The notes below the pieces were generated by a model. It was not told the origin of the DNA, did no database searches, and saw only the letters and a program-made list of their open reading frames with translations. A stretch of 64,000 bases of DNA from Bhargavaea massiliensis (GTDB lineage: Bacteria; Bacillota; Bacilli; Bacillales_A; Planococcaceae): the NCBI RefSeq assembly GCF_018390575.1, contig NZ_JAHBCJ010000001.1:372001-436000 (forward strand), given 5' to 3'. Positions 1 through 8,784 of the stretch are shown piece after piece (positions within the stretch are counted from its first letter, which is position 1; the number at the start of each line of letters is the position of its first letter). Made by a program: the position numbers and the translations under genes.

Positions 1-754
1 AAAGCATCGAATTGACCGGCCCGCCCTCGCCGTTCGACATGACGTAGGCCTCCTGGAAAATCTGAAATCCGCCGATGAGGCTTGTCACGATATCGAAAAA
101 GATGACGGGCGTGATCATCGGAATCGTAATTCGCGTGAATTGCTGCCAGGCGTTGGCACCGTCGATCTCAGCTGCTTCGTACAGGCTCCTTGAGATGCCC
201 TGCATGCTCGCCAGATAAAGCAGCATTCCGCCACCGACACTCCACAGCTTCATGAAGATGAGCGCGGGCTTGGTCCATTCAGGATCGAACAGCCAGTTCG
301 GCCCCTGGATGCCAAACCAAGCGAGGACCGTGTTCACCATGCCGGTCCCCGGCTCGAGCAGCTGCATCCAGAGAAGGTAGACGCCGACCCCGGAGAGGAC
401 GGCCGGGAGGTAATAGATTGTCCGGAACAGCCGCATGCCCGGAATGTCGCGGTTCAGCAGAGCCGACAGGAAAATGGCTCCGATTGTCGTGAGCGGCACA
501 GAAAAAAGGACATAATAAAGGGTGTTGTAGAGCGATGTCCAGAACAGCTGGTCTCCGGAAAACAGCTTCTCATAGTTGCTGAGCCCGATAAAGTCCATCT
601 GAGAGGTGACGTTGTAGTTCGTGAAGCTTGCCGCGAAGGAGAACAGCAGCGGGCCCGCTGTGAATACGATGAATCCGATGATCCATGGGAGAATAAAGAG
701 ATACCCCTGAAGTCCTTCTTTCGTCTTGTAGTTGAATCTGCGCTTTCCGGCCAT
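1..754 (-). CDS. Sugar ABC transporter permease, MalF/UgpA type (partial)
   Basis: Inner-membrane permease of a carbohydrate importer. It runs off the left edge, so only the first 251 codons are present. The ATG at 754 follows AAGGAGGCGAGG. The protein opens with a basic MAGKRRFNYKTKEG, then hydrophobic membrane segments, and carries the binding-protein-dependent permease EAA loop (EAAEIDGANAWQQF) near residue 190, which docks on the ATPase. It lies 80 bp downstream of the solute-binding protein gene on the same strand, with an attenuator-like hairpin between. The second permease is presumably beyond the window. Family assignment is firm; the sugar is unknown. Confidence 0.9.
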   Translation of the reverse strand, partial: MAGKRRFNYKTKEGLQGYLFILPWIIGFIVFTAGPLLFSFAASFTNYNVTSQMDFIGLSNYEKLFSGDQLFWTSLYNTLYYVLFSVPLTTIGAIFLSALLNRDIPGMRLFRTIYYLPAVLSGVGVYLLWMQLLEPGTGMVNTVLAWFGIQGPNWLFDPEWTKPALIFMKLWSVGGGMLLYLASMQGISRSLYEAAEIDGANAWQQFTRITIPMITPVIFFDIVTSLIGGFQIFQEAYVMSNGEGGPVNSML

Positions 755-789
755 CCCGCCTCGCCTCCTTGTCCCGTTTTATGTAATGA

Positions 790-830
790 AAAGAAGGAGG
801 GCGGCTCCGCCCCCCTTCCCTGTTTATGAA
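790..830 (-). terminator. Intercistronic hairpin (attenuator) between binding protein and permease
   Basis: Read on the minus strand, GGGGGGCGG pairs with CCGCCCTCC and is followed by TTCTTTTC. It sits just after the binding-protein stop. Such hairpins commonly let the binding protein be made in excess over the permeases; that role is inferred. Confidence 0.6.
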
Positions 831-833
831 TGT

Positions 834-2153
834 TTAGTTCGAGTTTTGCTCAATAAGTTTTTCAACTGCAGCCTGCGCGTCTTTCAGCGCCTGTTCCGGA
901 GTTTTCTTGCCGAGATAGACATTGTCGAATTCCGGATTGACGAGTGTCGTGAAGTCGGGAGCCGCAAGCGGAACCGGTGTCAGCATCGTCTGAGGCATCG
1001 CCTCGACAGCCAGCTCGTACACCATCTTGCCGTTGTCATCAAACTCATCGCTCGAGGCTGCGCTTTCGGACGCCTCGACGTTCGCGATGTTGTCGAAGTT
1101 CTTGACCGCCCAGTATTCCTGCGCTTCCTTGCCCGTCAGGTATTTGATGAACTCCCATGAGGCATCCGGGTTTTTAGCGCCGTACGGAATCTCGGCAACG
1201 AATCCGCCTCCCCAGCTGGTATGCCCGTTGCCCGGTTCCTTCTCAGGCAGAAGGGCGACGCCGAAGTTCAGGTCAGGCGCGTAGTCTCGGATTTGAGTGT
1301 AGAACGTCGGCTGCTGGACGAGCATGGCCAGATCGCCCGAGAAGAACGGGTTGGCCTGCTGGCTCTCCATCTGTGACTTCCAGGAGTTGATGTTGTTCTC
1401 GCCGTATTTGTCATGCCATGATTTCAGCCATTCCAGCGTTTCCAGCTTCGCCGGCGTGTTCACCTTTGCCTCGCTGTTTTCATCGATGAAATTGACCTTG
1501 TCCGCGTTCATCATCCAGACGTCCGTCCCGACTCCGAACAGCGGGTAGAAGCCGATGCGCTCATACTTGTCGCCGTTTTTCACATCAAGCTTGTCCGCGT
1601 AATCCCGAAGCTCATCCCATGTTTTCGGAGGCTGCTCGGGATCAAGTCCCGCTTCTTCGAAAGCGTCTTTGTTGTAGAAGAGGACACGGGTATCCGTGTT
1701 GAACGGAATGCCGTAGGAATCGCCTTCATGGAGGGTCGCATTCCAGAGCTCCTCGTAGAAGTCGCCGGAGATGTCATCCTTCTCCAGGTATTTCGAGAGG
1801 TTCTCCGCCTGCTGGTTTTTCCCGCGGAGCGCGGTCGCGTTGATGTCGTTGATGACCACGTCAGGCGGATCTCCCGCCGCGATTGCCGCAAGTTCCTTTG
1901 TCCAGATATCGCCCCAAGGGACGAAGGTGTGCTTGACTTCAATCTCGTCCTGGGAGTTGTTGAAGTCCTCGATGATTTTTTCGATGATCGGACGGCGGAT
2001 TTCGGATCCCCAGAACGTCCAGAAATCAAGCATGATCTTATCGCCTTCTGCAGCGGCATCTTCTTTGCCGGACCCACCTTTGGTGAAACCGTTGCATCCG
2101 GACAAAACAAGCATCAGGACCAGCAGAACCGGGACCCACTTGAATCGTTTCAT
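834..2153 (-). CDS. Extracellular sugar-binding lipoprotein of an ABC importer
   Basis: Family 1 extracellular solute-binding protein, 439 aa. The start at 2153 (MKRFKWVPVLLVLMLVLSGC) was chosen over an upstream ATG because it follows GGGGGAAGAG and gives a clean lipoprotein signal peptide with lipobox LSGC at residues 17-20. The mature part has the usual pattern (LDFWTFWGSEIR near the N-terminus, a GGGFVAEIPYGAKNPDASWEF stretch near the C-terminus, shown here in shortened reading as GGGF and WEFIKYL). It should capture an oligosaccharide or sugar at the membrane surface for the downstream permease. First gene of the operon, with its own promoter. Confidence 0.92.
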   Translation of the reverse strand: MKRFKWVPVLLVLMLVLSGCNGFTKGGSGKEDAAAEGDKIMLDFWTFWGSEIRRPIIEKIIEDFNNSQDEIEVKHTFVPWGDIWTKELAAIAAGDPPDVVINDINATALRGKNQQAENLSKYLEKDDISGDFYEELWNATLHEGDSYGIPFNTDTRVLFYNKDAFEEAGLDPEQPPKTWDELRDYADKLDVKNGDKYERIGFYPLFGVGTDVWMMNADKVNFIDENSEAKVNTPAKLETLEWLKSWHDKYGENNINSWKSQMESQQANPFFSGDLAMLVQQPTFYTQIRDYAPDLNFGVALLPEKEPGNGHTSWGGGFVAEIPYGAKNPDASWEFIKYLTGKEAQEYWAVKNFDNIANVEASESAASSDEFDDNGKMVYELAVEAMPQTMLTPVPLAAPDFTTLVNPEFDNVYLGKKTPEQALKDAQAAVEKLIEQNSN

Positions 2154-2236
2154 GTCTCTTCCCCCTAATCTTCTTGTGTTATGTATGGGCAAACCTATCT
2201 TCTCTTTCCTCTTCGACACGCGAAGTAAACCTTCTT

Positions 2237-2274
2237 AACTATTTTACAACATTTGACGCACAATTCAAATAGTT
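2237..2274 (-). promoter_or_regulatory. Promoter and possible operator of the sugar importer operon
   Basis: On the minus strand TTGAAT (2263-2268) and TAAAAT (2241-2246) are 16 bp apart, a sigma-A type promoter. It is framed by inverted repeats: AACTATTT at 2237-2244 with AAATAGTT at 2267-2274, and a nested ATTTG/CAAAT pair. The symmetry over -35 and -10 suggests a repressor site, perhaps for a sugar regulator outside the window. Confidence 0.5.
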
Positions 2275-2485
2275 CTAAAGTATTCCTGTCGAAAAAAGGC
2301 AGGACTTGTCGATTAATGACACCCTTCCTTTTTCTTCATAAACATGGTGCTAAAGTCACCAGCATGCAAAATTCCGACGAAGCTCCTTGATTCCATCCCG
2401 TTATCGCCCTTTTCGGCAAATGCATAACGCCGTAAGGAAAGCGGATACTATCCGTGTTCGGCCATCATGAAAAAATGGAGGGAAT
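2275..2485. other. Intergenic region between divergent sugar importer and cotF-like genes
   Basis: Holds an exact match to the Spo0A box (TGTCGAA at 2287-2293) and a second near match (TTGTCGAT about 18 bp on). No clear sigma-A promoter toward the plus-strand gene was found. The Spo0A link is only suggestive because a 7-bp match is expected by chance in a genome. Confidence 0.25.
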
Positions 2486-3127
2486 ATGCAGATGACGCAA
2501 AACTTCGGCCAAGACCCGCAGAACGTCACCCACACGAACATGCATACCGGACAGGTGGGCCAGCAGATGAACCACGGGGGACACGAGGCATTTGACGTCC
2601 ACGAAGTGCTGTCGACGATGATCGGCGCGATGGACATGTCGACCCTGATGCGTCCGCATGCACAGGATCCGGAGCTCATCGATATCATGGACCGCCAGTA
2701 CCGGTTCATGCAGCAGTCGTACAACACGCTTGTTGACTGCTTCAAGTCTGGGACCGATCCCCAGATGCCGACGCAGAGCTACAAGATGGCAGGCGGCAAC
2801 GACTGGGTTTACGGGATGAAGCAGTCTCAGCCGAAAAAGCCGATGCAGTCCCCGCAGGAGCTGAACGACGCAGCCATTTCCGGCTTCCTTCTGTCCGGAC
2901 ACAAGGCCGGCGCGACGGCCTGCACGGCAGCCGCGCTTGAGACGACAAACCCGGTCGTCCGCCGCGTTCTGGCCGACTCGGTGCCGAACTGCATCGAGAT
3001 GGCCTACGAGCTGTCGATCTACCAGAACAAGCACCATTACTATCAGGTGCCACAGCTTGCCGAGCAGGACATGCAGGCCATCATGAACGCCTATGCCCCG
3101 GCCGGCAGCCAGGGAGGCATGCAGTAA
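2486..3127 (+). CDS. CotF-family spore coat protein
   Basis: Coat F domain protein, 213 aa, predicted to be a ferritin-like four-helix bundle. The ATG follows GGAGGG by 3 nt. The N-terminus is rich in Met, Gln and His. The core holds the family pattern: a conserved VLSTMIGAMDMSTLMRPHAQD helix (about residues 42-62) and paired helices ending in YELSIYQNKHHYYQVPQLAE (about 175-195). In Bacillus, CotF-like proteins are coat components of spores, but related proteins occur in species not seen to sporulate. Single gene with its own terminator. Confidence 0.8.
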   Translation: MQMTQNFGQDPQNVTHTNMHTGQVGQQMNHGGHEAFDVHEVLSTMIGAMDMSTLMRPHAQDPELIDIMDRQYRFMQQSYNTLVDCFKSGTDPQMPTQSYKMAGGNDWVYGMKQSQPKKPMQSPQELNDAAISGFLLSGHKAGATACTAAALETTNPVVRRVLADSVPNCIEMAYELSIYQNKHHYYQVPQLAEQDMQAIMNAYAPAGSQGGMQ

Positions 3128-3144
3128 CCGCTGCATGTACGGAG

Positions 3145-3186
3145 AAAAAGCATGCGGACCCCATTGGCGGTCCGCATGCTTTTTGT
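3145..3186 (+). terminator. Rho-independent terminator of the cotF-like gene
   Basis: AGCATGCGGACC pairs perfectly with GGTCCGCATGCT around a 7-nt loop, followed by TTTTTGTTG. Confidence 0.9.
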
Positions 3187-3262
3187 TGTGAATTGTGAAT
3201 GGAGCATAAGGATGCCCTGCAGTCCTGTATTCGAGCCCGCCCCGTCCTATCCAGGGTAAAAG

Positions 3263-3532
3263 CTATAATTCCCGCTCCTTCACGTACGAGTCCAACTCCC
3301 TCCTCCATTCATCCGTCCGACCGGGATCCAGAAGAATCCACTCCAATTCCCAACCTCTGATAAACTCACGGAATTCTGCGCTGTGGAGCACGACAGGGCC
3401 GTAACGGACGTTCAGACTGTCCCAGATTCCGCTTTTCTTCAATAGCTTCAGCCGCTGACTGATGAGGCGGTTTTTCTTTGTGGGCCAGCGGGTTTCCAGG
3501 AAGCCGGCCAGCAGCACCAACAGATCACCCAT
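3263..3532 (-). CDS. Small hypothetical protein coupled to the DUF2207 gene
   Basis: 89 aa, not recognised. Its ATG overlaps the stop of the DUF2207 gene by 8 bp, so it is probably translationally coupled. It starts with a short hydrophobic stretch (MGDLLVLLAGF), then a basic helix-like part (KKNRLISQRLKLLKK) and a tail rich in Trp and charged residues. A function cannot be given. The overlap and codon usage support a real gene more than any motif does. Confidence 0.55.
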   Translation of the reverse strand: MGDLLVLLAGFLETRWPTKKNRLISQRLKLLKKSGIWDSLNVRYGPVVLHSAEFREFIRGWELEWILLDPGRTDEWRRELDSYVKEREL

Positions 3533-5198
3533 CCGTCTTCGTTTCCTTTTCTTCCCGGTCTCTGATCATCCGGGCGAGTCCCTTGAATTTCGGGGCCAGC
3601 ACGTGCACCCGGTGCTCGCGGAGCCGGTTCTCTTCCGGTGTCCCGTCCGGCACGCGGAAGCGGTCCCCGGTGTAGATCAGCCGGTTGATCGCATACTTGA
3701 GCCGGTAAGCGAACCTGGAGACGAGGAGCGCCCTCGGGAAAAAGAACCACACGAGAAGATAGCCGATGACGAACAGCAGGATGACCGCTCCGGTGCCGGG
3801 CACGTCAAACGCTGCCATGCTGAGGGTCAGGTAAAGCCCGTAGACGATACCGAGCCAGCGCCGGTGCAAGTTCTTCACATGCAGGTACAAAAAGACGAGG
3901 ATGCCCGCCAAAAATGCCGCAAGCCATCCCGCCGGCATCGCGGAGACCACGGCTCCTAGGATGGCGGCTGCTGTCGGGACAAGTGCGGAGACCAGCAGCA
4001 CACGTTTCGGGATTTTCAGGTTCACCGTGCCCGCTTCCTCCAGCATGCCGAGAACGGATCCATGCCATTCCCTCAGTGCACGCTTGGCCCGGTCAGACTT
4101 GATTTCCGCCGGTCCGAGGATGCGGCGGCCGCCCGTATTGCGGAACAGTTTCCTGATGAACTGCTGCTCATGCGGCTCAAGCCGTTCCGTGCTGCCCTTC
4201 ACCTCCCAGACCTGCCCGCCCGGCCCACCGGTGACGGATACCGCCCGTTTCTCAAGCAGCCCGTACAGCATCGCATCCGCTGATCGCGGCGTGAAGCGGC
4301 CGCCCCACCTTACAAAATGAAGGTACACCAGGTCCATGGAAAGGATCAGGTCCTCATCCTTTTTCATGATGGGCAGCCGCTGAGGCACAGCAAAGCTCAA
4401 CAGGCCCGCCAAGATCACAGCCAGGGCCAAGGGAAATCCGACTTTCTCGAATGTTTCCCGGTGCGGCCGCATGGCAGCGATATGAGTGTACCGCTTCTCT
4501 TCCGCCTTCGCGGCTTCCTCCAGCGTCTGTGGTTCGGTCCCTTTCACAGCGTCCGTCATGACACCGGATGGGAAGAACACGCGGTAGGAGGCATCCAGCG
4601 GTTCCTCGACGACCGGATCCCGGAAAATGACCCCGTTCTCCTTCACGTCCACCTCCGAACCGTTCATGTTCCTCGTATACGGCCGGATCGAAGCTGCGCC
4701 GGCATTGCCGGGCAGGACCACGGAAACTTCAAGATTCCGGAGCCCCTCGAACTCGTAGCTGGTGCTGGAAAACAGCCCGACCTCAAGGTCGCTGTATCCG
4801 TCGTACACCTTCAGCGCATCTTCCAGTAAATAAGACAGGAGGAAGGTCCGCCTTCCTCCCCGGCCGTCCAGAAGCAGTTCCCAGCCGGTGCCGCCTTCCT
4901 TCACCGCGACGGGACGGACCTCTTCGTCCGCGACTTCACCGACGCGTGCCGAGCCGTCCACTTCGCCTGCGCGGAACCCGATCACGTTTTCATGAGTGCC
5001 ATAAGTAAAGTCCCGCAACACCTCCCCGGTCCCATCAGGAATTTCATAGGTGTGGATTTCATTGACCCTCACCGCGCCATCAGGACCGATCCAGAGACGG
5101 ACCTGGGATTTGCTCACCTTCAGATCCGCGGCGGTTGCCGGAACAGCTCCGGCCAGCATGATCAGCATCAAGAGTCCCGCCACCACCCATTGTTTCAT
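3525..5198 (-). CDS. DUF2207 domain membrane protein
   Basis: 557 aa predicted membrane protein. The start at 5198 (MKQWVVAGLLMLIMLAG) follows GGAGGTGCCGGG and gives a signal peptide; an upstream ATG without a ribosome site was rejected. A long extracytoplasmic beta-rich part (about 30-250) is followed by a membrane segment near 260-280, a charged soluble stretch, and three or four further membrane helices around 410-500. Known DUF2207 proteins have this layout but no assigned function. It is divergent from ydbS by about 120 bp. Confidence 0.85.
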   Translation of the reverse strand: MKQWVVAGLLMLIMLAGAVPATAADLKVSKSQVRLWIGPDGAVRVNEIHTYEIPDGTGEVLRDFTYGTHENVIGFRAGEVDGSARVGEVADEEVRPVAVKEGGTGWELLLDGRGGRRTFLLSYLLEDALKVYDGYSDLEVGLFSSTSYEFEGLRNLEVSVVLPGNAGAASIRPYTRNMNGSEVDVKENGVIFRDPVVEEPLDASYRVFFPSGVMTDAVKGTEPQTLEEAAKAEEKRYTHIAAMRPHRETFEKVGFPLALAVILAGLLSFAVPQRLPIMKKDEDLILSMDLVYLHFVRWGGRFTPRSADAMLYGLLEKRAVSVTGGPGGQVWEVKGSTERLEPHEQQFIRKLFRNTGGRRILGPAEIKSDRAKRALREWHGSVLGMLEEAGTVNLKIPKRVLLVSALVPTAAAILGAVVSAMPAGWLAAFLAGILVFLYLHVKNLHRRWLGIVYGLYLTLSMAAFDVPGTGAVILLFVIGYLLVWFFFPRALLVSRFAYRLKYAINRLIYTGDRFRVPDGTPEENRLREHRVHVLAPKFKGLARMIRDREEKETKTDG

Positions 5199-5322
5199 CC
5201 CGGCACCTCCCGTCCTTTTGTTTTCATGATACCGTATACGAAAGATCGGTTGCTCCGGTTCCGTGAAACCTTCATACACATCGTTCCGTAAAAGAAATAA
5301 GATTTATCGGAGGTGCAGGACA

Positions 5323-5820
5323 ATGGAACTCGACATCAGGGAACCGGAAGGAAGAATCTCAAAAAAAGCGGTGACGGTATGGCGGCTCTCGAACACTATC
5401 GGCCACGGAGTCACGATGCTCGTGCTCGCGGGCCTGATCATCGCCGGGAGCCGTTTCGGCTGGTGGGGCTGGGCCATGACTGTTCTGTGGATATTCGGAA
5501 GTCTGACAGCCCTGTCGGCGGTATATTCAATCTTGATCGAACCCATGATTCTTCAGCGCACTTGGCGCTACGGGGCTGACGAGGAATTTGTCCAGATGCG
5601 GCACGGTGTCCTAACCATTCAGCACCAGACAGTTCCGATGACGAAGGTCCAGTATGTCGGGCTTGAACAGGGCCCGCTATTGCGGAAATACGGTCTCTAC
5701 ACGCTCACGGTCGGCACGATGGGATCAAACCACTCCATTCCGGCGCTGCCGGAGAAGGAAGCGAAGGAATTCCGCAACCGGATCGCCCGGCTCGCGAAGA
5801 TCCGGGAGGAGGAAGAATGA
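5323..5820 (+). CDS. ydbS: PH-domain membrane protein YdbS
   Basis: 165 aa bacterial PH domain (bPH_2) protein. The ATG at 5323 lies 7 nt after GGAGGTG; an in-frame upstream ATG without a ribosome site was rejected. Two membrane helices occupy about residues 30-75 and are followed by the bPH_2 fold (VLTIQHQTVPMTKVQYVGLEQG, then LTVGT). It overlaps the next gene by 4 bp (ATGA), the same ydbS-ydbT pairing as in B. subtilis, where these genes have been linked to resistance to some antimicrobials. Confidence 0.88.
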   Translation: MELDIREPEGRISKKAVTVWRLSNTIGHGVTMLVLAGLIIAGSRFGWWGWAMTVLWIFGSLTALSAVYSILIEPMILQRTWRYGADEEFVQMRHGVLTIQHQTVPMTKVQYVGLEQGPLLRKYGLYTLTVGTMGSNHSIPALPEKEAKEFRNRIARLAKIREEEE

Positions 5821-7268
5821 TGGAAAACCGGCGCATGCATCCCGGCCGGATCCTCCTGTCGCTGTATGAACTCGTTAAAAACAGCGCCATCGTGTTCATC
5901 TTCCTGTTCGTCCTCAGGAGAGGCTCCGATGCGGGATGGGTGGTGGCGGGCCGCTGGATTTTCATCACGGTCATCGCGATTTCCATCCTGAACATCATCC
6001 TGTCCTGGTGGCGCATGACCTACCGGCTCGAGACCGATTCGGTCCAGATCGACAGCGGCATCTTTTCCCGGAAGCACCGCAATGTCCCCTTCCGCCGCGT
6101 GCAGAACGTGAACCGGCAAGTGCCGGCCATTCTCCGATTGTTCGGCCTCACTTCGCTCACCCTCGAGACCGGCGCGGATGGCGAGGATGCGAGCGTAAAA
6201 TTCCCTGCTGTAACAAAAGCGGAAGCTGCCCGGATCGAAGAAGCGCTGGACGGCTACCGGATGGAGCGGATGGAGGCCGGGGCAGAAAACCCAGGGGGTG
6301 AAGCTCCGAAAATGGCCGGTACCGGGCCCCTCCCGCAAAAGATCCGTACCGTCCACTTCACGCCGGAGCTTAAAGACGTTGTGAAGGCATCGTTCCTGTC
6401 GTTCAGTTTTATCGCGCTCATCCCCGTGCTCGCGACTCTTTATTCGAACATCGATGACTTCTTTGACCTCGACACCCGGGCAGAAGGTTTCCTGTCGTTC
6501 CTGACGGGCTCCGGAATCTTGCTTGGCGTCACAATCGCCCTATTTACGGTTGCGGCAATCGCGTTCGGCATCATCCGGACCTATCTCAAGTATGGCCGGT
6601 ACGAGATTTCATCGGATGACGAGCGGATTTACATCCGGAGGGGCGTGCTGACCGAGCACTCGCTCTCCGTCAGGAAAAAGAATGTCCAGGCCATCCAGAT
6701 CACCGAAACACCGTTGAAGCGGCTGCTTGGGCTTGCGGAAGCCAAGCTTGTTACTGTCGGGACCTTCGAGGAAGGACTCGAGGACATCAGCTCCCTTTAT
6801 CCATTTCTCAGGAAGCAGCGTGCGGTTGAGCTGGTGGGCGAGCTGCTTCCCGACATCCGGATGCTGGACGGGATGGAGCGTCTTCCAAAGGCAGCGCTGG
6901 CTGTTCGGATGCTCCGTTTCCCGTGGACCGCCATGGTCGGCACCGTCGCGCTTTACTTCTGGCGTCCAAACTTCCCGTTTGTCCCGGACTGGCCGGTACT
7001 GGCAGCGGCGCTTTTTGTCTTCACTTATGCCCTGAGGTGCTTTGACTACCGCAACACCCGCTATGCCATCCGGGGCCCGCTTGTCCAATTCAGGAAAGGC
7101 GGCCTGTGGCGTGAAACGTTCCTGACCAGACGGGCGAAGCCGGTCCACGTCGAGGAGCTGAAGGACTTGCCGCAATCGGCTGCAGAACAGTACACGGAAC
7201 GAAATCCGGAACGGATCCGGGCAGACAAGGAGGCGGAATCATGGAAGACTTTACAGAGCGGGTCGTGA
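5817..7268 (+). CDS. ydbT: Multi-PH-domain membrane protein YdbT
   Basis: 483 aa with two or three bPH_2 domains separated by membrane helices. The first PH unit (about 70-145) contains DSGIFSRKHRNVPFRRVQNV, the second (about 245-325) RRGVLTEHSLSVRKKNVQAI. It starts inside the ydbS stop (ATGA overlap) after GAGGAGGAAGA, and its own 3' end overlaps the next gene by 28 bp, so the three genes form one transcript. The role at the membrane is not known from sequence. Confidence 0.88.
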   Translation: MMENRRMHPGRILLSLYELVKNSAIVFIFLFVLRRGSDAGWVVAGRWIFITVIAISILNIILSWWRMTYRLETDSVQIDSGIFSRKHRNVPFRRVQNVNRQVPAILRLFGLTSLTLETGADGEDASVKFPAVTKAEAARIEEALDGYRMERMEAGAENPGGEAPKMAGTGPLPQKIRTVHFTPELKDVVKASFLSFSFIALIPVLATLYSNIDDFFDLDTRAEGFLSFLTGSGILLGVTIALFTVAAIAFGIIRTYLKYGRYEISSDDERIYIRRGVLTEHSLSVRKKNVQAIQITETPLKRLLGLAEAKLVTVGTFEEGLEDISSLYPFLRKQRAVELVGELLPDIRMLDGMERLPKAALAVRMLRFPWTAMVGTVALYFWRPNFPFVPDWPVLAAALFVFTYALRCFDYRNTRYAIRGPLVQFRKGGLWRETFLTRRAKPVHVEELKDLPQSAAEQYTERNPERIRADKEAESWKTLQSGS

Positions 7269-7564
7269 ATCATTTGAAAGAGGTGCCGGCGGGAACGGTC
7301 GCCTCCTACGGCCAGATTGCGCGACTTGCCGGCAATCCGAGAGCGGCGCGCCAGGTTGCCCGGATTCTTCACTCGATGAGCCGGAAGCATGGCATCCCAT
7401 GGCACCGCATTGTGAACGCAAAGGGCGAAATCGTCATCAGTGACGAGGAGGCCGCTTTTGAACAGGAGGAGCGGCTCCGTGAAGAAGGGGTGCCTGTAAT
7501 CGGCGGAAAGCGTGTGGACATGGAGCGATACAGGTGGGATCCGGGGTTCGGCGGGGAGGAATGA
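7241..7564 (+). CDS. Alkyltransferase-like protein (ATL), catalytic Cys replaced by Trp
   Basis: 107 aa, only the DNA-binding domain of the Ada/MGMT family. The DNA-recognition part is present (VPAGTVASYGQIARLAG, about 15-31, then NPRAARQVARIL). The active-site motif PCHR reads PWHR (about residue 54), so the alkyl-accepting Cys is Trp. Family knowledge: ATL proteins of this type bind O6-alkylguanine without repairing it and pass the lesion to nucleotide excision repair. ATG after AAGGAGGCGGAATC, inside the end of ydbT. Confidence 0.9.
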   Translation: MEDFTERVVNHLKEVPAGTVASYGQIARLAGNPRAARQVARILHSMSRKHGIPWHRIVNAKGEIVISDEEAAFEQEERLREEGVPVIGGKRVDMERYRWDPGFGGEE

Positions 7565-7581
7565 TTTTCTTCGGTGGCCGG

Positions 7582-7686
7582 GTGCTTCGAAAAAGCAGGC
7601 GAGTGCTTCGTAATCACGGACAGGCGCGCCATCATGATGAGCAAGTGCTTCGAAAGATGGAATGAGTGCATCTTTGTATGGCCTGG
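7582..7686. repeat. 21-bp period degenerate tandem array R1 (GTGCTTCG family)
   Basis: Five units start at 7582, 7603, 7624, 7645 and 7666, exactly 21 bp apart. Four open with GTGCTTCG or GTGCATC and the middle one is decayed (GCGCGCCA); the remaining 13 bp vary. It fills the space between the ATL gene and the amidase gene. The same motif recurs as array R2 near 37.4 kb. Confidence 0.85.
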
Positions 7687-7757
7687 GCATCGCTGGTCAG
7701 AACGCCGTTCAATTGATAGACTATTGGAAACACAAGTATACAAGGGGGCAATCGGTG

Positions 7758-8663
7758 ATGGCAGAAACGTTGGCGTGCAAAGACGTGATCTATGCGTTCG
7801 ACAAAACACACGAACCGGTCAAGCGTGTGGCATCGGGAACGACAATCGAAATCGAAACCTATGACTGCTTTGAAAACCAGGTCCAGTCGGCCGACACAAA
7901 AATCGGAGGCATCGACTGGGACCGGATCAACCCCGCGACGGGACCGATCTACGTGGAAGGCGCGCAGCCCGGTGATGTGCTGAAAGTGCGGATCGAGAAG
8001 CTTGAGATCGGAAACCAGGGCGTCATGGCGACAGGCCCTGATCTCGGCGTGCTCGGTCACCGGCAGGAAGAAATGGCGTCCAAGATCATCCCGGTGGAGG
8101 GAGATTACGCCGTCTTTGACGACAACCTGAAGATCCCGCTCAACAAGATGATCGGTGTGATCGGCGTTGCTCCTGAAGGCGAGCCTGTGCCGTGCGGGAC
8201 GCCCGGCGCACACGGCGGCAACATGGACACGACCCTGATCACCGAGGGTGCGACGCTTTACTTCCCGGTGTTTGCGGAAGGCGCATTGTTTGCGCTCGGC
8301 GATTTCCACGCCGCGATGGGCGACGGCGAAATCGGCGTCTCCGGAATCGAGGTGCCCGGCAAGGCGACGGTTACGCTCGAGGTCGTAAAGGAGGGCGCCC
8401 TCCGCCACCCGCTCCTCGAGAACAAGGACGGCATCACGTTCCTCGTCTCGAAACCGACACTCGATGAAGCGGCAAAAGCAGCTGTGGAAGAGATGGCAGA
8501 CTTCTTGCTTACAAGAACCGGCCTCGACGTCGCCGACCTGGCCATGATGATGAGCGCTGCCGGACAGTCACAGATCAGCCAGATCGTCGATCCGCTTATG
8601 ACGGCACGGTTCTTCGTACCGAAGTACGTCCTGGATGCATACGGTGTGACGCTGTTCGAATAA
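7758..8663 (+). CDS. Acetamidase/formamidase family protein
   Basis: 301 aa of the FmdA/AmdA family, which hydrolyses short amides to ammonia and the acid. Start ATG at 7758 follows AAGGGGGC; an upstream ATG that begins inside repeat array R1 was rejected. Family features: the beta-rich start (VIYAFDKTHEPV), GAQPGDVLKVRIE near residue 78, PHLGNMD-like segment seen here as GTPGAHGGNMD near 155, and FAEGALFALGDFHAAMGDGE near 173-193. Cytosolic. It stands alone with a terminator behind it. The substrate is not clear from sequence. Confidence 0.88.
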   Translation: MAETLACKDVIYAFDKTHEPVKRVASGTTIEIETYDCFENQVQSADTKIGGIDWDRINPATGPIYVEGAQPGDVLKVRIEKLEIGNQGVMATGPDLGVLGHRQEEMASKIIPVEGDYAVFDDNLKIPLNKMIGVIGVAPEGEPVPCGTPGAHGGNMDTTLITEGATLYFPVFAEGALFALGDFHAAMGDGEIGVSGIEVPGKATVTLEVVKEGALRHPLLENKDGITFLVSKPTLDEAAKAAVEEMADFLLTRTGLDVADLAMMMSAAGQSQISQIVDPLMTARFFVPKYVLDAYGVTLFE

Positions 8664-8671
8664 GATGGGAC

Positions 8672-8706
8672 AAGCCGGTTTCCGATGGGGAGCCGGCTTT
8701 ATCTCA
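8672..8706 (+). terminator. Terminator of the amidase gene
   Basis: AAGCCGG (8672-8678) pairs with CCGGCTT (8693-8699), followed by TATCTCATT. The T-run is weak. Confidence 0.6.
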
Positions 8707-8784
8707 TTAAGTAAGGACGAATCGGATGAATGCAGGGCTTCTCCGTCCGGATATTGGTTCGATCCAGCATTTTTCACGGGGGCC

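Noticed and set aside
732-1160. Plus-strand ORF of 142 codons antisense to the sugar-binding protein gene
   Set aside because: It is the mirror of a well-supported gene, rich in Arg, with no ribosome site.
3190-3262. Another 21-bp array behind the cotF-like gene (two GTCCT motifs)
   Set aside because: Only two motifs, 22 bp apart, with no further unit similarity.
7662-7757. Upstream ATG extending the amidase by 32 residues
   Set aside because: The extension begins in repeat array R1 and homology starts at the ATG at 7758, which has a ribosome site.
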